NCBI RefSeq assembly: GCF_005795905.1
Contig: NZ_VAWE01000001.1
Coordinates: 2,762,501-2,826,500, forward strand
Source of the DNA: Streptomyces marianii
GTDB taxonomy: Bacteria > Actinomycetota > Actinomycetes > Streptomycetales > Streptomycetaceae
DNA length: 64,000 bases
Reading direction: 5' to 3'
The translations under genes were made by a program, and so were the position numbers. Of the stretch, positions 1-10,900 are shown one piece after another (the stretch's first letter is position 1; each line of letters begins with the position of its first letter). Under the pieces are notes generated by a model. The model made no database searches and was not told the origin of the DNA. It saw nothing but the letters and a program-made list of their open reading frames with translations.

Positions 1-110
1 ATCACGTACCGGGGCCGCGCCTCGGGATCACGGATGTCGAAGAGCAGCTCACGCCCGTTCCAGTCAAAGGCGAAGGGGAAAGAGCGGGTCTTCAAAGCTA
101 TGCCGGACAC
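1..110 (-). CDS. Partial small protein after the immunity gene (cut by window edge)
   Basis: An open minus-strand frame runs off the left edge of the window. From a GTG at 110 it encodes about 36 residues including SFPFAFDWNGREL and LFDIRDPEARP, with G/C-rich third positions like its neighbours. It starts 9 bases after the stop of the immunity-like gene and in the same direction. Rhs toxin loci often carry several immunity genes in tandem, so it may be a second immunity protein. Too little is present to assign a family. No strong ribosome binding site is visible, and a TTG at 95 is an alternative start. Confidence 0.4.
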   Translation of the reverse strand, partial: MSGIALKTRSFPFAFDWNGRELLFDIRDPEARPRYV

Positions 111-119
111 ACAAGGACG

Positions 120-698
120 TCACTGCCAGTCTGGATTGCGACTCGGCGGAAAGGGTCCGAACAGGCTCTCGTACTCTCCGGTCTCATCCAAGAACACATC
201 GCCCGGATCGGCGCTCCGCACGGCCGCGTGAAGGCGGTCCACCAGCGTCGGCACGGATTCAATCGTCAGGCCGAGCGCGCCGGCTACTCGGGACTGCGCT
301 GTAACGATTTCCGAATCACTCGCGAGCATATCGCGCTGCAGAAAAGCCGCGGCCGCTTGCATCGAAGCCACGTCGCCATCTTCGGAGTATTTGAGACAGT
401 CCCGCCAGTACGGCAGGCCAACCACGAGACCAAGGGCCCCGGAGAGATCCGAAGCAATGAGTCCGGCCTCACCCTCACTGCTTGCGTACAGCATCGGGCG
501 GTCAGGCCCCTCGCCGCACAGGTAGAACTTTCCACCCGTGAAATCTCCCGCGACCACCTCAAGGGAAATTCCTGACATAAGACGCGGCGCGTCGACGTAA
601 TCAGCGCGTCGGATATCAAATTCAAACGGATACGAAAGAAGCTCCACGAGCGCCGGGTCGTCACGTAGACGCCGGAGCAGATCAGCAGACCGAGACAT
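120..698 (-). CDS. Probable immunity protein of the Rhs toxin (SUKH/SMI1-like)
   Basis: A 192-residue cytoplasmic protein with no signal peptide or membrane segment. It follows the Rhs toxin gene by 95 bases on the same strand, the usual place for the immunity protein that neutralises the toxin tip in the producing cell. The core, with GGKFYLCGEG and a following LYASSEGEAGLIA stretch, and then an Ala-rich helix, recalls the SMI1/KNR4 (SUKH) immunity superfamily. That family call is recognition by eye, not a profile match. The start at 698 (MSRSADLL) is chosen because the frame upstream looks non-coding. Base composition is slightly less G/C-rich than the housekeeping genes, as is common for toxin cassettes. 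Confidence 0.6.
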   Translation of the reverse strand: MSRSADLLRRLRDDPALVELLSYPFEFDIRRADYVDAPRLMSGISLEVVAGDFTGGKFYLCGEGPDRPMLYASSEGEAGLIASDLSGALGLVVGLPYWRDCLKYSEDGDVASMQAAAAFLQRDMLASDSEIVTAQSRVAGALGLTIESVPTLVDRLHAAVRSADPGDVFLDETGEYESLFGPFPPSRNPDWQ

Positions 699-793
699 GC
701 GGCAACGATAGCAGAAGGCAAAACCACCCGAATGCTCCATCGAAGAACGCCTGCGGCGAGGATCGATTCCTACGCCGCAGGCGTCCATCCGAA

Positions 794-3700
794 CTAGATC
801 TTGCCTATCCTGCGGTAATACGTCAGCAGCCTTCGGATTCCCGTGTTGTAGTAGCCGGGATCGCCGTACTGCAACTGCCCGATTCTGCGCATGTCCCAAA
901 TGTCACGTGCAAGAACGGTGCGGAACGAAAGGCCGGCCTCAAGCCGCTTCGTCCTGCGGCCCCGGCTCTTGTAGGTCCTCGTCAGAGCGTGGTCGGCAGC
1001 CTTCATTACGATCGCTCCGCCCTCGTTCCTGGGGAGGTGTCCAAGGCCGTCCTGGGGCATGTGGTGGGCTTCCAGGCCATCACCGGGCTGACCCGGATTG
1101 AGGTCCCCGAAGCGTCCTGCGTCGTTCTCTGCGACGGTCTTGCACTTGGCGTTGTGCACCAGAACCGGCGTGGCCCCCGCCAGCACGTAGTACGTGTGGA
1201 CATCGGTAACCGTGAGGTTGTGGACCGTCGCCTTGTGCGCCGTCCACGCCTCCACCGTGCTGATCTGGATCCAGGCTCCCGAAGACGCCTGGACCCACTG
1301 GCCCGGATTCAGCGCACCCGCGTCGACCCACACCCGCAGGGACGGCACCCAGAAGGGGTGTCCGGCCGTGGCTGTGACCGTGGTGGTCCTGGGTTCGGTG
1401 GAGGTTGAGCCGTCATGGACCTTCAGTGTGATGCGGACCAGGTCCTTGCTGCCCTTGCCCACGATCGTCGCCGCGGCCGTCTGGACGGAGGTTTTCCCCG
1501 TCTTCGGGTCGGTGGCGACGACTTGGTCGCCGGCCTTGACCTTCTCGATCGGCTTGGTGGAGCCGTCGGCCATCAGCACCAGCGTTCCGGGCCCGAAGCT
1601 GTTGAACTCGCATGTCCCGCTCTCGACCTGAGTCTGGACCTCCTCCTTTGCGCCTTCCTTGGCCTCCGACTTGGCTTCCTCCGCCGCCCGCCGAGTGGCC
1701 TTCTGCGCCGGCCGCTTGGCCTGCGAAGGCTTCGGCTTGGCCTTGGGCTGACTCCTCGGTTTCGGTCTGGGCTTCGGCCGGGCCGCCGCCTTTCGAGCGG
1801 CTGCACGCTTGGCCGCCGCCCGCTTGGCCGCCGCGCGCTGTGCCTTGGCGCGCGCCTGCGCAGCTGCCCTGCGTTGCGCCGCGCGCTTCGCAGCCGCCCG
1901 CTGTGCGGCGCGCTTGGCTGCGGCGCGCTTGGCTGCGGCTGCCTTGCGTGCAGCTTCGCGCTTCGCTCTGGCGGCCGCACGACGCTTGGCCGCCTCGATG
2001 GCGCGCTTGCGGGCCAGGGCCGCGGCACGACGCGCTGCCGCCTGGGCCGCCTTACGGGCCGCGATGATCGCCGCACGGCGGGCCGCGGCGCGGATGGCCG
2101 CCTGGATGGCGATGCGGGCCGCGATGCCGATCAGGATCGGGAAGAACAGCCCGTCCGGGTCGGAGAACGTCGCCGGTGCGTTGTTGCTGTAGGCGTACGG
2201 GTTCATCGTCGCCGGCTGGGTGTAGTCGACCATCGGGTCGACGGAGATGAACCTGCCGGTCGCCGGGTCGTAGTCCCGGGCACCGAGCCTGGTGAGGCCG
2301 GTCTCCTTGTCGACCGTGCCACCGACGAAGCCTCGCTGTCCGGGCCAGGTGGAGGGCTGTGCCCCCCGCTCTTCTCCGAACGGCAGGAGTTTGCGCCGAG
2401 TGACACCCATGCCCGTGTCGATCATGTCGACAACGGTGTTGGACGAGCCGTGGTGGTCGGACAGCATGAGCTGCCGGACCCCGCCGGTGGCCCTGACGGT
2501 GACCGCGCCGTCAGGATGCGCGTAGAAGCGCTCCGCCTTCTTGGTCGTCAGATCGGCAGTGACGGTCAGCTCCGCCTCACCCAAGTACAGCGTCTTGCTG
2601 CCGTCGGCGCCGGTGCGGATGAGTCGTTCGCCGTCCGCGCCGTGGAGGTAGGAAGTGGTCTTGGTACCGCCGCCCTCCACGGGCTCCGACACCGACTCCA
2701 ACTCTCCCTCAACGTTCCATTTGAGCGTTTGGGTGGTGCCGTTGTCCTGCCGCGTCGTGGTGTTGCCTGCCTTGTCGTACGCGAACGTGTTGATGTTCTG
2801 GCCCGCAGGTCCTGTGGACTTGACCTCCGCGAGTGCGTTCGGACCGCCTACACCCGTCTTGCCATAGGTGTAGGTACGGGTGACGTCTTTGGTGGTGTCA
2901 CCGGTGGTGTCGTGCTCCACGAGCTTGGTGCGGTTGCCCGCATCGTCGAACTCGTAGCTCTGCCAGTACGCGTCCGGACCGCCGACCGCCTCCTTGGAGG
3001 GACCGGCCGCGCAGTCGTCGGTCTTCGCCGACCAGGCAGAGGTCATCTGCCGCAGTTGGTCGTAGACGAAGCACTGGGTGTCTGTCCTGCCGGAGTCCGG
3101 GGCGGCGGCTCCAGGGGTGTCCGTGATCTTGGTGACGTTGCCGGCCTGGTCGTACGAGTAAGCGGTGTCACTGACTCGGCCGGGTGCGATCGAGCGGTCG
3201 ACGGTCGACTGCATGAGCCGACGGGTGAACTCGTCGTAGAAGTACGAGCCGTAGACCTTCTTGCCGGCGGGGCCGGCTTCGGTGCGCAGGATCTCGCCGA
3301 ATGCTGAGTACTGGACGTCTCCGAGGTAGGTGGAAGCACCGCTGATCGAGAGCGGCAGGTCGTCGGAGTTGTAGCGGAACACGACCCTTTCGGTGGTGAG
3401 GCCGCCGAGGCCGGGGACCTGCACCCAGGCGATATTGCCAGTCGGCGTATAGGAATAGTCGTATTGGTAGGTACCGCCCAGGCCGGTCTCCTCGGCCGGG
3501 ATAACCGTCTTGGTCGACTTCACCCTGTAGGCGTTGTCGTACGCGGTGACCTCGTCGCGGTACTCGCGGCCGTTCTCATATCGGATCGCGGCGGTCGGCA
3601 GGCCCTTGGCAAGGGTGTCGTACGTCCACTCGATCCGCTTCGGTCCGGCGTCACTGCCCTCGCGGAGGGAGGTGGGGCGGCCACCCGCGTCGTACGTCGT

Positions 3701-6700
3701 GACCAGGGTGTTGCCGAGCGGGTCCGTGGAAGCGGTCACATTGTCCGTGTCGTCGTACGTGAGCTTCGTCCGGCCCCCGTCCGGGTCCGTCACCGCGGTC
3801 TGCCGACCCCGCCCGTCGTACTCGAAGGTGGTCACTGCACCACCGGGTGCCGTGACCTTCCTGACGTTGTCGAGATGGTCGTACTCATAGACCGTGTCTC
3901 GCCACGTCGTACGGGCGTCGTTGGTGTACTCCCGCAGCCTGGAGGTGCGTCCCTCCGCGTCGTCGAAAACCGCAGTGACGGTGTCGCCCTTTGGCGGGAC
4001 GGTCGTGGTGACATCCCCGTCCACTTCTGTGGTCGTCCGGAGCTTCTCCACCCCCCGGAAGTACGTCACCTCCGCGACGGGCTCGCCCATGCCGTTGAAC
4101 GTCGTCCGGTTCTGCGACGGGACCTCGTTGTCGCCGACCTGGAGGAGCTTTGCTTCGGGCTCCAGGTCGTTGTAGTAGCCGTCGTTCTCCTTCCACTTCC
4201 GGCCCGCCGTGTCGTAGAAGGTGTCGTTGACGATGCGGCCCGCGCCCACGGCTTCGTCCTGGGTCTGCCGCTCGCGCAGCAGGCCGTCGAGGATCTCGTA
4301 GGAGACGGCGTACTGGCCGTTGTCCTTCAGGGTCTTCGTCGTCACGATGGTCGGGCCGTCACGGCGCACGGTGTAGCCGTACTCCGCGGTCGGCGTCTGC
4401 GTCGCCGGGTCGCGGTCGATCTCCCAGACCTTCAGCAGCCGGCCCAGCGGGTCGTACTGCATCGTGGCCTTCTTGCCGTTGGCGTCGGTCTCGACGAGCG
4501 GCATGCCGCGCACGGCGTCGAAGTCGGTCGTCTCCGTGTGACCCAGCGGGTCGGTGGAGACCTGCTTGGTCGGGCGGGCGACCGTCGTCGGCGTGTAGAC
4601 CACCGAGGTCTTGCGGTTCTCGGCGTCCCACGTCGCGGTCTCGCGGCCGTGGACGTCGTACGCGGTCCTGTCGATCGTGATGTAGCCGTCGCCCTCGGCG
4701 TTCAGTTCCTGGACCTCGGTGGCGAGACCCTTCGTCGGCGCGGCGCCGAAGGCCAGGTTGTCGTAGAGGGTACGGGTGTCCTCGATGACCTCGCCGCCCG
4801 TGGTGCCGCAGGCGCCGAGGGTGGTGAGGTCACGGGACTCGGACTCCAGCAGGTACGCCGCGGTGTTGCGGGCGTACGTGGTCGTGGAGCACATGCGCTT
4901 GCCGCCGGGCGTCGTCTCGTCCACCTGGTACGGCAGGCCGTAGCTGTCGTACTTGGTGGTCTCGGTCGACGTGCGCCAGGTCTCGCCCTTGACCCGCTCG
5001 CGGGTCCGGACGGTCTCCGGGCGGGTCATCCACGCCTCCAGCGGCGTGGTGCCGGTGCGGGCGCGTGTGGCTGTCTTCACCGACCAGGCGGTGGTGAGCG
5101 TCGAGGAGTCGACGGCGCCGCCGTCGGACTCGTAGGCGATCTGCTCGCGCAACTGGCCCTGGTACTGGGGCAGGTCGTTGACGGTGCCGCCCTGGGAGTC
5201 CTCGATGACCGAGGTCCGGGTGCCACTGGGCAGCTTGTCGCCGTGCATGCCGCGGAAGTAGCGGTGCTCGGAGAGCTGCTTGACGTCGTCGCCGGCGCCG
5301 AGGCGGGTGCGAACCCGCTCGTAGCCGCGGTACTGGGACCAGGTGCGGTGCTTGTTCTCGGTGAACTCGCTCTCGTCGTAGGCCCAGGCGGCGCCGCCGA
5401 TGAACTCGTACGAGGTGACCTTGGCCGGGCTGTCGGTGACCAGGTCCTCCTCGCGCACCTCGGTGACGAGGTACTTGTGGAACCAGTCCTGGACGGGCTT
5501 CAGCGCGCCCTTGGGGGTCCAGTACTGCGGGAAGCAGCGCATGGTGTTGGTCTCGGGCGAGGCCGGCATGCGGCGCGGTTCCAGCACCTGGCAGTCGCGC
5601 GGAGAGTAGGACACGCCGATGCGGCCGCCGGTCTCCGTGTCGATCGCGTTGATGCGCAGTCGCGAGAAGGGCGGCAGGCCCTCGACGCCGTCGACGCGGT
5701 TGTCGAGCTGGACGCCCGAGAAGCTGACCTTCGGCATGGCCGCGGTCGAGCCCGCGCCGTGGCCGGTGCGGGTGAGGGAGTTCAGCCAGAGCGCCGGTGA
5801 CGTGCCGTCACCGGTGTCCGGGTAGGAGCTCTCCAGCGCCCAGGAGTCGACGTTGGTCAGCGCGGACCCGGCCAGCACCTGTGTGCTGATCTTGGTGAGG
5901 CGCTTGGTGGACCAGAACGTCGGGGAGTACTTGTCGGTGCACTTGGCGCCGGACAGACACTCCTGGTCGAGCGGGGTGTCCGGCCAGCGCGAGGCGTTGG
6001 CGGTGGTCCGCTTGGACTCCGCACAGTCGAACGTCGCGTTCGGAGTACAGCGTTCGGAGACGGTGAAGGCGACCCGGCCGGCGGGCTGCGCAGTGAACAG
6101 GGTGTCCGAGCGCTGGCCGTAGTCGATACGGGCGAGGTCGGCGGAGCGCACGTACGAGATCTGCTGGTCGGCCTTCATGTTCTGGCCGTAGAAGTTCGTG
6201 TGCTTGTTCCACCACAGGGTCATGGCGTCGCCGAGCGGGTCGACGACGTAGTCCAGGTTCCAGCGGTAGGCCTGGGTGCAGTCGGAGTCCATGAACGCCG
6301 TGGCATGGCAGGGCTCACCGGGGTGGTTGCCGAACACCGGTACCGTAAGGACCGAGTTGGTGGTCTGCGTCGTGGCGTTCGGCAGCTTGTTCAGACCGAA
6401 GTGGTACTTGACGCCGTCGGTGCCGGTGACGATCCAGTACTCACCGCTCTTGGTGCCGTTGACCGCGCCGGTCTTCTGCTCGATCTTGGTGCCGTCGTCG
6501 TCGGCGGGGCGCCACTTGCCGGTGGTGTCGTCCTTGACGAGCTCGGTGGTGTTGCCGCCCAGCGACATCACCACGTGGTCGGAGCCCCAGCACAGGTCGC
6601 CGTTGTCGGTGGTGTTGTTCGGCGCCTTGTCGTCGACCTTGCCCTTGTCGTCGGAGCAGGAACGGTACTTGCGCTCGATGAAGCCGGGCTCGTAGTCCCA

Positions 6701-7759
6701 GCCCTCGGCGAGCCACGACGACTGGGCGTTCGTGGAGGCGGTGCGGCCGTCGACGGACTGCGAGGAGTACGAGAGCTCGATCTCCGGCTGCGGTCCGCCC
6801 GGGACCTCGGGTGCCTCGATCGGGTACGTCCACGAGAAGCCACCGGAGGAACTGCCCGCCATCCATGAGCCGGACGGCGACAGCGAGGTCGCCTCGTGGC
6901 TTCCGCCGGGACCGGACGCTGCCGCGGTGGCGGCGAGGACCATCGGGGCGGCCGCGGCGCTGCGGGCGGCGAAGCCCTGCACGGGCGCCGAGCCCAGGTC
7001 CACGGTGGCGTCGACGGTGTGGTCCGCCGGGTCGTTGGAGCCGTGCAGCTCGGTGCGGGTGCGGCACTCCGTCTTCTGAGGACTCGTCAGCGCACAGGCG
7101 GGCAGCTGGACCAGGCGGAGCCGGGAACCCCAGTCACCACCGAAGGTGTCCTTGATCGCGGTGTAGTCGAGCTCGACCTCCACGGCGCCGGACGCGGCAG
7201 CGGCGGTACCGTCCTCCGCGGCCGCCGGGGTGGCGGTGAAGAGGACGCCCTCCACACCTGCCCTGCGGGCGGTGGCGGCATCCTTGACCTGGACCCGGGC
7301 CGCCGAACCGGCTGCGGCCTTGGGCGCGTTGGCGCGGGCGCCCTTGGACCGGGGGGCGTCCTGCGCCCGGCGGAGAGTCACGGGAAGCTTGGCGAGGGCC
7401 TCCGGGGCCTTGCCGAGCGCGGGGCCGGAGGCGGCTCCCAGGCGCTGCTTGGCGGCCTTCTTCGAAGTGGTCGTGCCCTGTGGGTCCGTGACCTGGACCA
7501 GGTAGTCGCCGGCCGGGACCTTGTCCGTCGACGGCTGCCAGTCCTTCGCGGCGGCGTTCCTGGCCTCGCGACGCTCCTTGGAGAACGCCCGGCCGGCGAC
7601 CGAGCGGTCGCGCTTGAGCTCTTCGAGATCCGTGCCTCGGCCTGCGGCGGCCGCCGGATCGTCCGGTATCAGAGTGATCATCATCGCCATGAAGGCGACG
7701 AACGAAACGGATCTATGCCAGTGCCCCAAGTAGCGCAACTGGCGTAGGAGTTGTTGCAC
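794..7759 (-). CDS. Secreted Rhs-repeat polymorphic toxin with HINT domain and nuclease-like tip
   Basis: A 2321-residue protein. Residues 1-40 form a signal peptide (basic start, hydrophobic FVAFMAMMITL core, AAAA end). The middle (about 300-1820) is Rhs/YD-repeat sequence with many YD-x-x-GR-type units. The Rhs core ends near 1822-1870 with GARDYDPATGRFISVDP and NPYAYSNNAPATFSDPDGL. Residues about 1875-2040 are almost only Ala, Arg, Lys and Pro. A pretoxin HINT domain follows (about 2052-2205: GTLVLMADGS, TAGHPFWV, HNLTVTDVHTYYV, PVLVHN), a self-cleaving module. The last ~115 residues are the toxin tip with LEAHHMPQ, resembling HNH/ENDO VII-type nuclease tips. GTG start at 7759 is preceded by a GGTGGGGA site. 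The protein probably forms a shell that carries the tip to competitor cells; target and secretion route are inferred. Confidence 0.85.
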   Translation of the reverse strand: MQQLLRQLRYLGHWHRSVSFVAFMAMMITLIPDDPAAAAGRGTDLEELKRDRSVAGRAFSKERREARNAAAKDWQPSTDKVPAGDYLVQVTDPQGTTTSKKAAKQRLGAASGPALGKAPEALAKLPVTLRRAQDAPRSKGARANAPKAAAGSAARVQVKDAATARRAGVEGVLFTATPAAAEDGTAAAASGAVEVELDYTAIKDTFGGDWGSRLRLVQLPACALTSPQKTECRTRTELHGSNDPADHTVDATVDLGSAPVQGFAARSAAAAPMVLAATAAASGPGGSHEATSLSPSGSWMAGSSSGGFSWTYPIEAPEVPGGPQPEIELSYSSQSVDGRTASTNAQSSWLAEGWDYEPGFIERKYRSCSDDKGKVDDKAPNNTTDNGDLCWGSDHVVMSLGGNTTELVKDDTTGKWRPADDDGTKIEQKTGAVNGTKSGEYWIVTGTDGVKYHFGLNKLPNATTQTTNSVLTVPVFGNHPGEPCHATAFMDSDCTQAYRWNLDYVVDPLGDAMTLWWNKHTNFYGQNMKADQQISYVRSADLARIDYGQRSDTLFTAQPAGRVAFTVSERCTPNATFDCAESKRTTANASRWPDTPLDQECLSGAKCTDKYSPTFWSTKRLTKISTQVLAGSALTNVDSWALESSYPDTGDGTSPALWLNSLTRTGHGAGSTAAMPKVSFSGVQLDNRVDGVEGLPPFSRLRINAIDTETGGRIGVSYSPRDCQVLEPRRMPASPETNTMRCFPQYWTPKGALKPVQDWFHKYLVTEVREEDLVTDSPAKVTSYEFIGGAAWAYDESEFTENKHRTWSQYRGYERVRTRLGAGDDVKQLSEHRYFRGMHGDKLPSGTRTSVIEDSQGGTVNDLPQYQGQLREQIAYESDGGAVDSSTLTTAWSVKTATRARTGTTPLEAWMTRPETVRTRERVKGETWRTSTETTKYDSYGLPYQVDETTPGGKRMCSTTTYARNTAAYLLESESRDLTTLGACGTTGGEVIEDTRTLYDNLAFGAAPTKGLATEVQELNAEGDGYITIDRTAYDVHGRETATWDAENRKTSVVYTPTTVARPTKQVSTDPLGHTETTDFDAVRGMPLVETDANGKKATMQYDPLGRLLKVWEIDRDPATQTPTAEYGYTVRRDGPTIVTTKTLKDNGQYAVSYEILDGLLRERQTQDEAVGAGRIVNDTFYDTAGRKWKENDGYYNDLEPEAKLLQVGDNEVPSQNRTTFNGMGEPVAEVTYFRGVEKLRTTTEVDGDVTTTVPPKGDTVTAVFDDAEGRTSRLREYTNDARTTWRDTVYEYDHLDNVRKVTAPGGAVTTFEYDGRGRQTAVTDPDGGRTKLTYDDTDNVTASTDPLGNTLVTTYDAGGRPTSLREGSDAGPKRIEWTYDTLAKGLPTAAIRYENGREYRDEVTAYDNAYRVKSTKTVIPAEETGLGGTYQYDYSYTPTGNIAWVQVPGLGGLTTERVVFRYNSDDLPLSISGASTYLGDVQYSAFGEILRTEAGPAGKKVYGSYFYDEFTRRLMQSTVDRSIAPGRVSDTAYSYDQAGNVTKITDTPGAAAPDSGRTDTQCFVYDQLRQMTSAWSAKTDDCAAGPSKEAVGGPDAYWQSYEFDDAGNRTKLVEHDTTGDTTKDVTRTYTYGKTGVGGPNALAEVKSTGPAGQNINTFAYDKAGNTTTRQDNGTTQTLKWNVEGELESVSEPVEGGGTKTTSYLHGADGERLIRTGADGSKTLYLGEAELTVTADLTTKKAERFYAHPDGAVTVRATGGVRQLMLSDHHGSSNTVVDMIDTGMGVTRRKLLPFGEERGAQPSTWPGQRGFVGGTVDKETGLTRLGARDYDPATGRFISVDPMVDYTQPATMNPYAYSNNAPATFSDPDGLFFPILIGIAARIAIQAAIRAAARRAAIIAARKAAQAAARRAAALARKRAIEAAKRRAAARAKREAARKAAAAKRAAAKRAAQRAAAKRAAQRRAAAQARAKAQRAAAKRAAAKRAAARKAAARPKPRPKPRSQPKAKPKPSQAKRPAQKATRRAAEEAKSEAKEGAKEEVQTQVESGTCEFNSFGPGTLVLMADGSTKPIEKVKAGDQVVATDPKTGKTSVQTAAATIVGKGSKDLVRITLKVHDGSTSTEPRTTTVTATAGHPFWVPSLRVWVDAGALNPGQWVQASSGAWIQISTVEAWTAHKATVHNLTVTDVHTYYVLAGATPVLVHNAKCKTVAENDAGRFGDLNPGQPGDGLEAHHMPQDGLGHLPRNEGGAIVMKAADHALTRTYKSRGRRTKRLEAGLSFRTVLARDIWDMRRIGQLQYGDPGYYNTGIRRLLTYYRRIGKI

Positions 7760-7967
7760 GAGCTATCCCCACCCTACGCAACTGAACAATTGATCGAAGT
7801 GACCCTAAGGCGCAAGAATCCCTGCCCGCAACACAAGCTTTTGCAATGACACAACCCCTCGTTTCGCCACAAGTGGGCAAAACTCTGTCATCGGGTCCCG
7901 TGTACTGTTCCGCCGGAGTCGCTTGAGATCGACTTCACGACCGAACGAACCTGGGGGGTTCAACTAC

Positions 7968-10900
7968 ATGTCAGAGATAGGTGCGTGGAGACGGGGGGCG
8001 AGACGTTCCGCGCGCACGGCGCTCGCGGCCGCTCTCGTCGGAGGCTCGCTGGGCCTCACCCCGCTCGGCCTCGCCTCCTCGGCCGGCGCCGAGGACAAGA
8101 CCTCCTCCGCTCCGGCCGGCTCCGAGGCGCACGCCCTGCAGCAGGCCAAGGAGACCGGCGAGCAGGTCGAAGTGCTCTCGGAGCGCAGCGAGACCAGCGA
8201 GACGTACGCCCTGCCCAGCGGCAACCTGCGGCGCGTCCAGCACACCGTGCCGCAGCGGGTGAAGCGCGAGGGCGCGTGGACCCCGATCGACACCACGCTT
8301 GCCGCGGTCAAGGGACGTGTCGCGCCCAGGGCCGCGGCGGGGAACGTGACCTTCTCGGCCGGCGGTGACGACCCGCTCGTGGTCCTCACCGACCAGGGCC
8401 GCAAGCTCTCCCTGAGCTGGCCGAAGCCACTGCCGGCGCCGGTTCTGGAGGGCTCCACCGCGACGTATCGCGAGGTGCTGCCCGGTGTCGACCTCGCGGT
8501 CGCCGCCGGTGTGGACGGGTTCAGCCAGGCACTGATCGTCAAGTCGGCCGCGGCGGCGGACAATCCGGAGCTGGCCACGATCGACTTCGACCTCAAGGCC
8601 GATGGCCTGTCCCTCAGGAAGGACGCCGCAAGCGGCACGCTGACGGCCGTCAACCCGGCCGGGCAGACCGTGTTCGCCACGTCGACGCCGCGGATGTGGG
8701 ACTCCTCCGGCTCGGAGGAGACGGCCACGGCACCCGCGGCTCGGACCGCCTCCACGAGGACCCTCTCGGCAGCGGCGCCGTCCACCGCCTCCGCCGCACA
8801 GGAGCAGCCACCGACCGATCTGACGCCGGGCACCCGCAGTGCGGACGTCGGCGTCACCGTGACCGACGGCCAACTCACCCTGACGCCCGACCGGGAACTG
8901 CTCGAAGCTTCGGGGACGACGTACCCGGTCTACATCGACCCGCGGATGACGGGCACCCGCCAGGCCTGGACCATCGCCTACAAGCCGCACCCCAACAACA
9001 GCTACTGGAACGGAACCGGCTGGAACGGCGGCACCACCAGCGAGGCCCGTGTCGGCTACGAGAGCTCGACCGGCGGCACCGCCAGGTCGTTCTTCCGGGT
9101 CGACTCCAAATTCCTGGCCGGGGTGAAGGTCGTCGACGCGCAGTTCCAGATCACCGAGACGCACTCCTGGTCCTGCACACCGAAGCCCGTCGAGCTCTAT
9201 CTGACCGGCTCCATCAGCTCATCGACCACGTGGAACAAGCAACCGTCCTGGTCCACGCGCCAGGACAGCCGCAACTACGCGCACGGCAACGAGTCCTACG
9301 GCTGCCCGGACAAGCCGGTCGACTTCACCGCCAAGGACGCGGCGGTCAAGGCCGCCGCGAGCAAGTGGACCAACATCACCTTCGGTCTCCGCGCCCCGCA
9401 GAGCGCGGAGGACAAGAAGGACGCGTACAGCTGGAAGAAGTTCAAGCCCGACGCGAAGCTGATCGTCGACTTCAACCGCCCTCCGAAGGCGCCCTGGGCG
9501 CTCGATACCATCCCGAGCACCAGGGTCAGCGCGACGGAGTGCGGAAACGGCTCCTCCTACGTGACGCTCGGCAATACGGACGTGACGCTCACGACCCAGG
9601 TCTGGGACCCGGACGGCGGTGACGTCAACGTCCAGTTCCATCTGTGGGCGACCGGCAAGCACGATGTGTCCCCCGGCGTGTTCTTCGACAAGAAGGTCAA
9701 GGTCACGGTCTCGGCCAAGAGTTCCGCGGGAGCACCCGCCCGAGTGGTCGTACCCAAGACGCTGCTGAACCAGCACAAGGGCGCGTCCAACGGCCAGTTC
9801 TCATGGAAGGCCCAGGTCGAGGACGTCGCCGACGCGGGCTTCGCCTCCGACTGGACCCCGACCCAGGGGGCTCCCGGCTGCCGCTTCGGGTTCGACCCGA
9901 CGGCCCCGTCGGTGATGCCGACCGTGCGGTCCGCGGAGGACGTCTACCCGGAGAACTCCGAGGGTGCGCTCGCACGCACGCCCGGCCGGTTCGTGCTCGG
10001 CGCCAACGGCGTCGGCGACATCGCCGAGTACAAGTGGGGCCTGGACCGCACGCCTCCGAGCACCTCCGCGAAGCCCGCAAGCGCCGGCGGCGACGCCGAG
10101 ATCACGGTGACGCCGCTCACCCCTGGTCCGCACACCCTGTACGTTCAGGCGTTCGACGCCGGGAAGAACGCCGGACCGATCTATCCGTACCGGTTCTACG
10201 TCAGGAGCCCCGGTGTCATGGACAAGCCGGGTGACGTCAATGGCGACGGCTTTCCCGACATGTTCGCGGTGGACGGCAACGACGACCTGCGGCTGTACGG
10301 CGGCACCGGCAACGGCGCGGTCGCGACCGCCGTCCCCCTCTCCTCCGGCGGCGGCTGGGCGGGCGCGCTGATGACCCACCGCGGTGACTGGACCGAGGAC
10401 TTCTACGAGGACCTCGTCGCCCGCAAGTCCGACGGCAAGCTGTGGCTCTACCCGAACAACGGCCAGGGCGAGTTCACCGAGGACACCAAGCAGGAGGTGT
10501 ACGTCTTCCCCGACGACGAGTCGGGCGTCGCCACGGACACCGCGTCGATCAGCCAGATCGTCTCGGTCGGGGACATCACCCCGAGCGAGGAGAGCTACAA
10601 CCCCGACTTCGTCGCGGTCATCGGCGACCAGCTCTGGTTCCTGCCCGGCTGGTCGGGCGGGTCACTCGAATCGGGCTACCTGATCGGCACCTCCGGGTGG
10701 AGCGAGATGACGCTCGCCTCCCCCGGCGATGTGGACGGCGACGGCTTCGTCGATCTCGTCGCCCGGGACAACTCCTCCGGTGCCCTGTGGATCTACCACG
10801 GCAAGAGCAGGGGGGACTCCGACGGCGACGGCGTTCCGGACGGCGGAACCGATCCGTCCTCGCTGGGTGTCGGCTCGGGCCGCACCCAGTACGCGAGCGG

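Noticed and set aside
1415..5800. Very long plus-strand open frames (630 and 778 codons) opposite the Rhs gene
   Set aside because: They are antisense shadows caused by high G/C third positions. Products are low-complexity and match no family.
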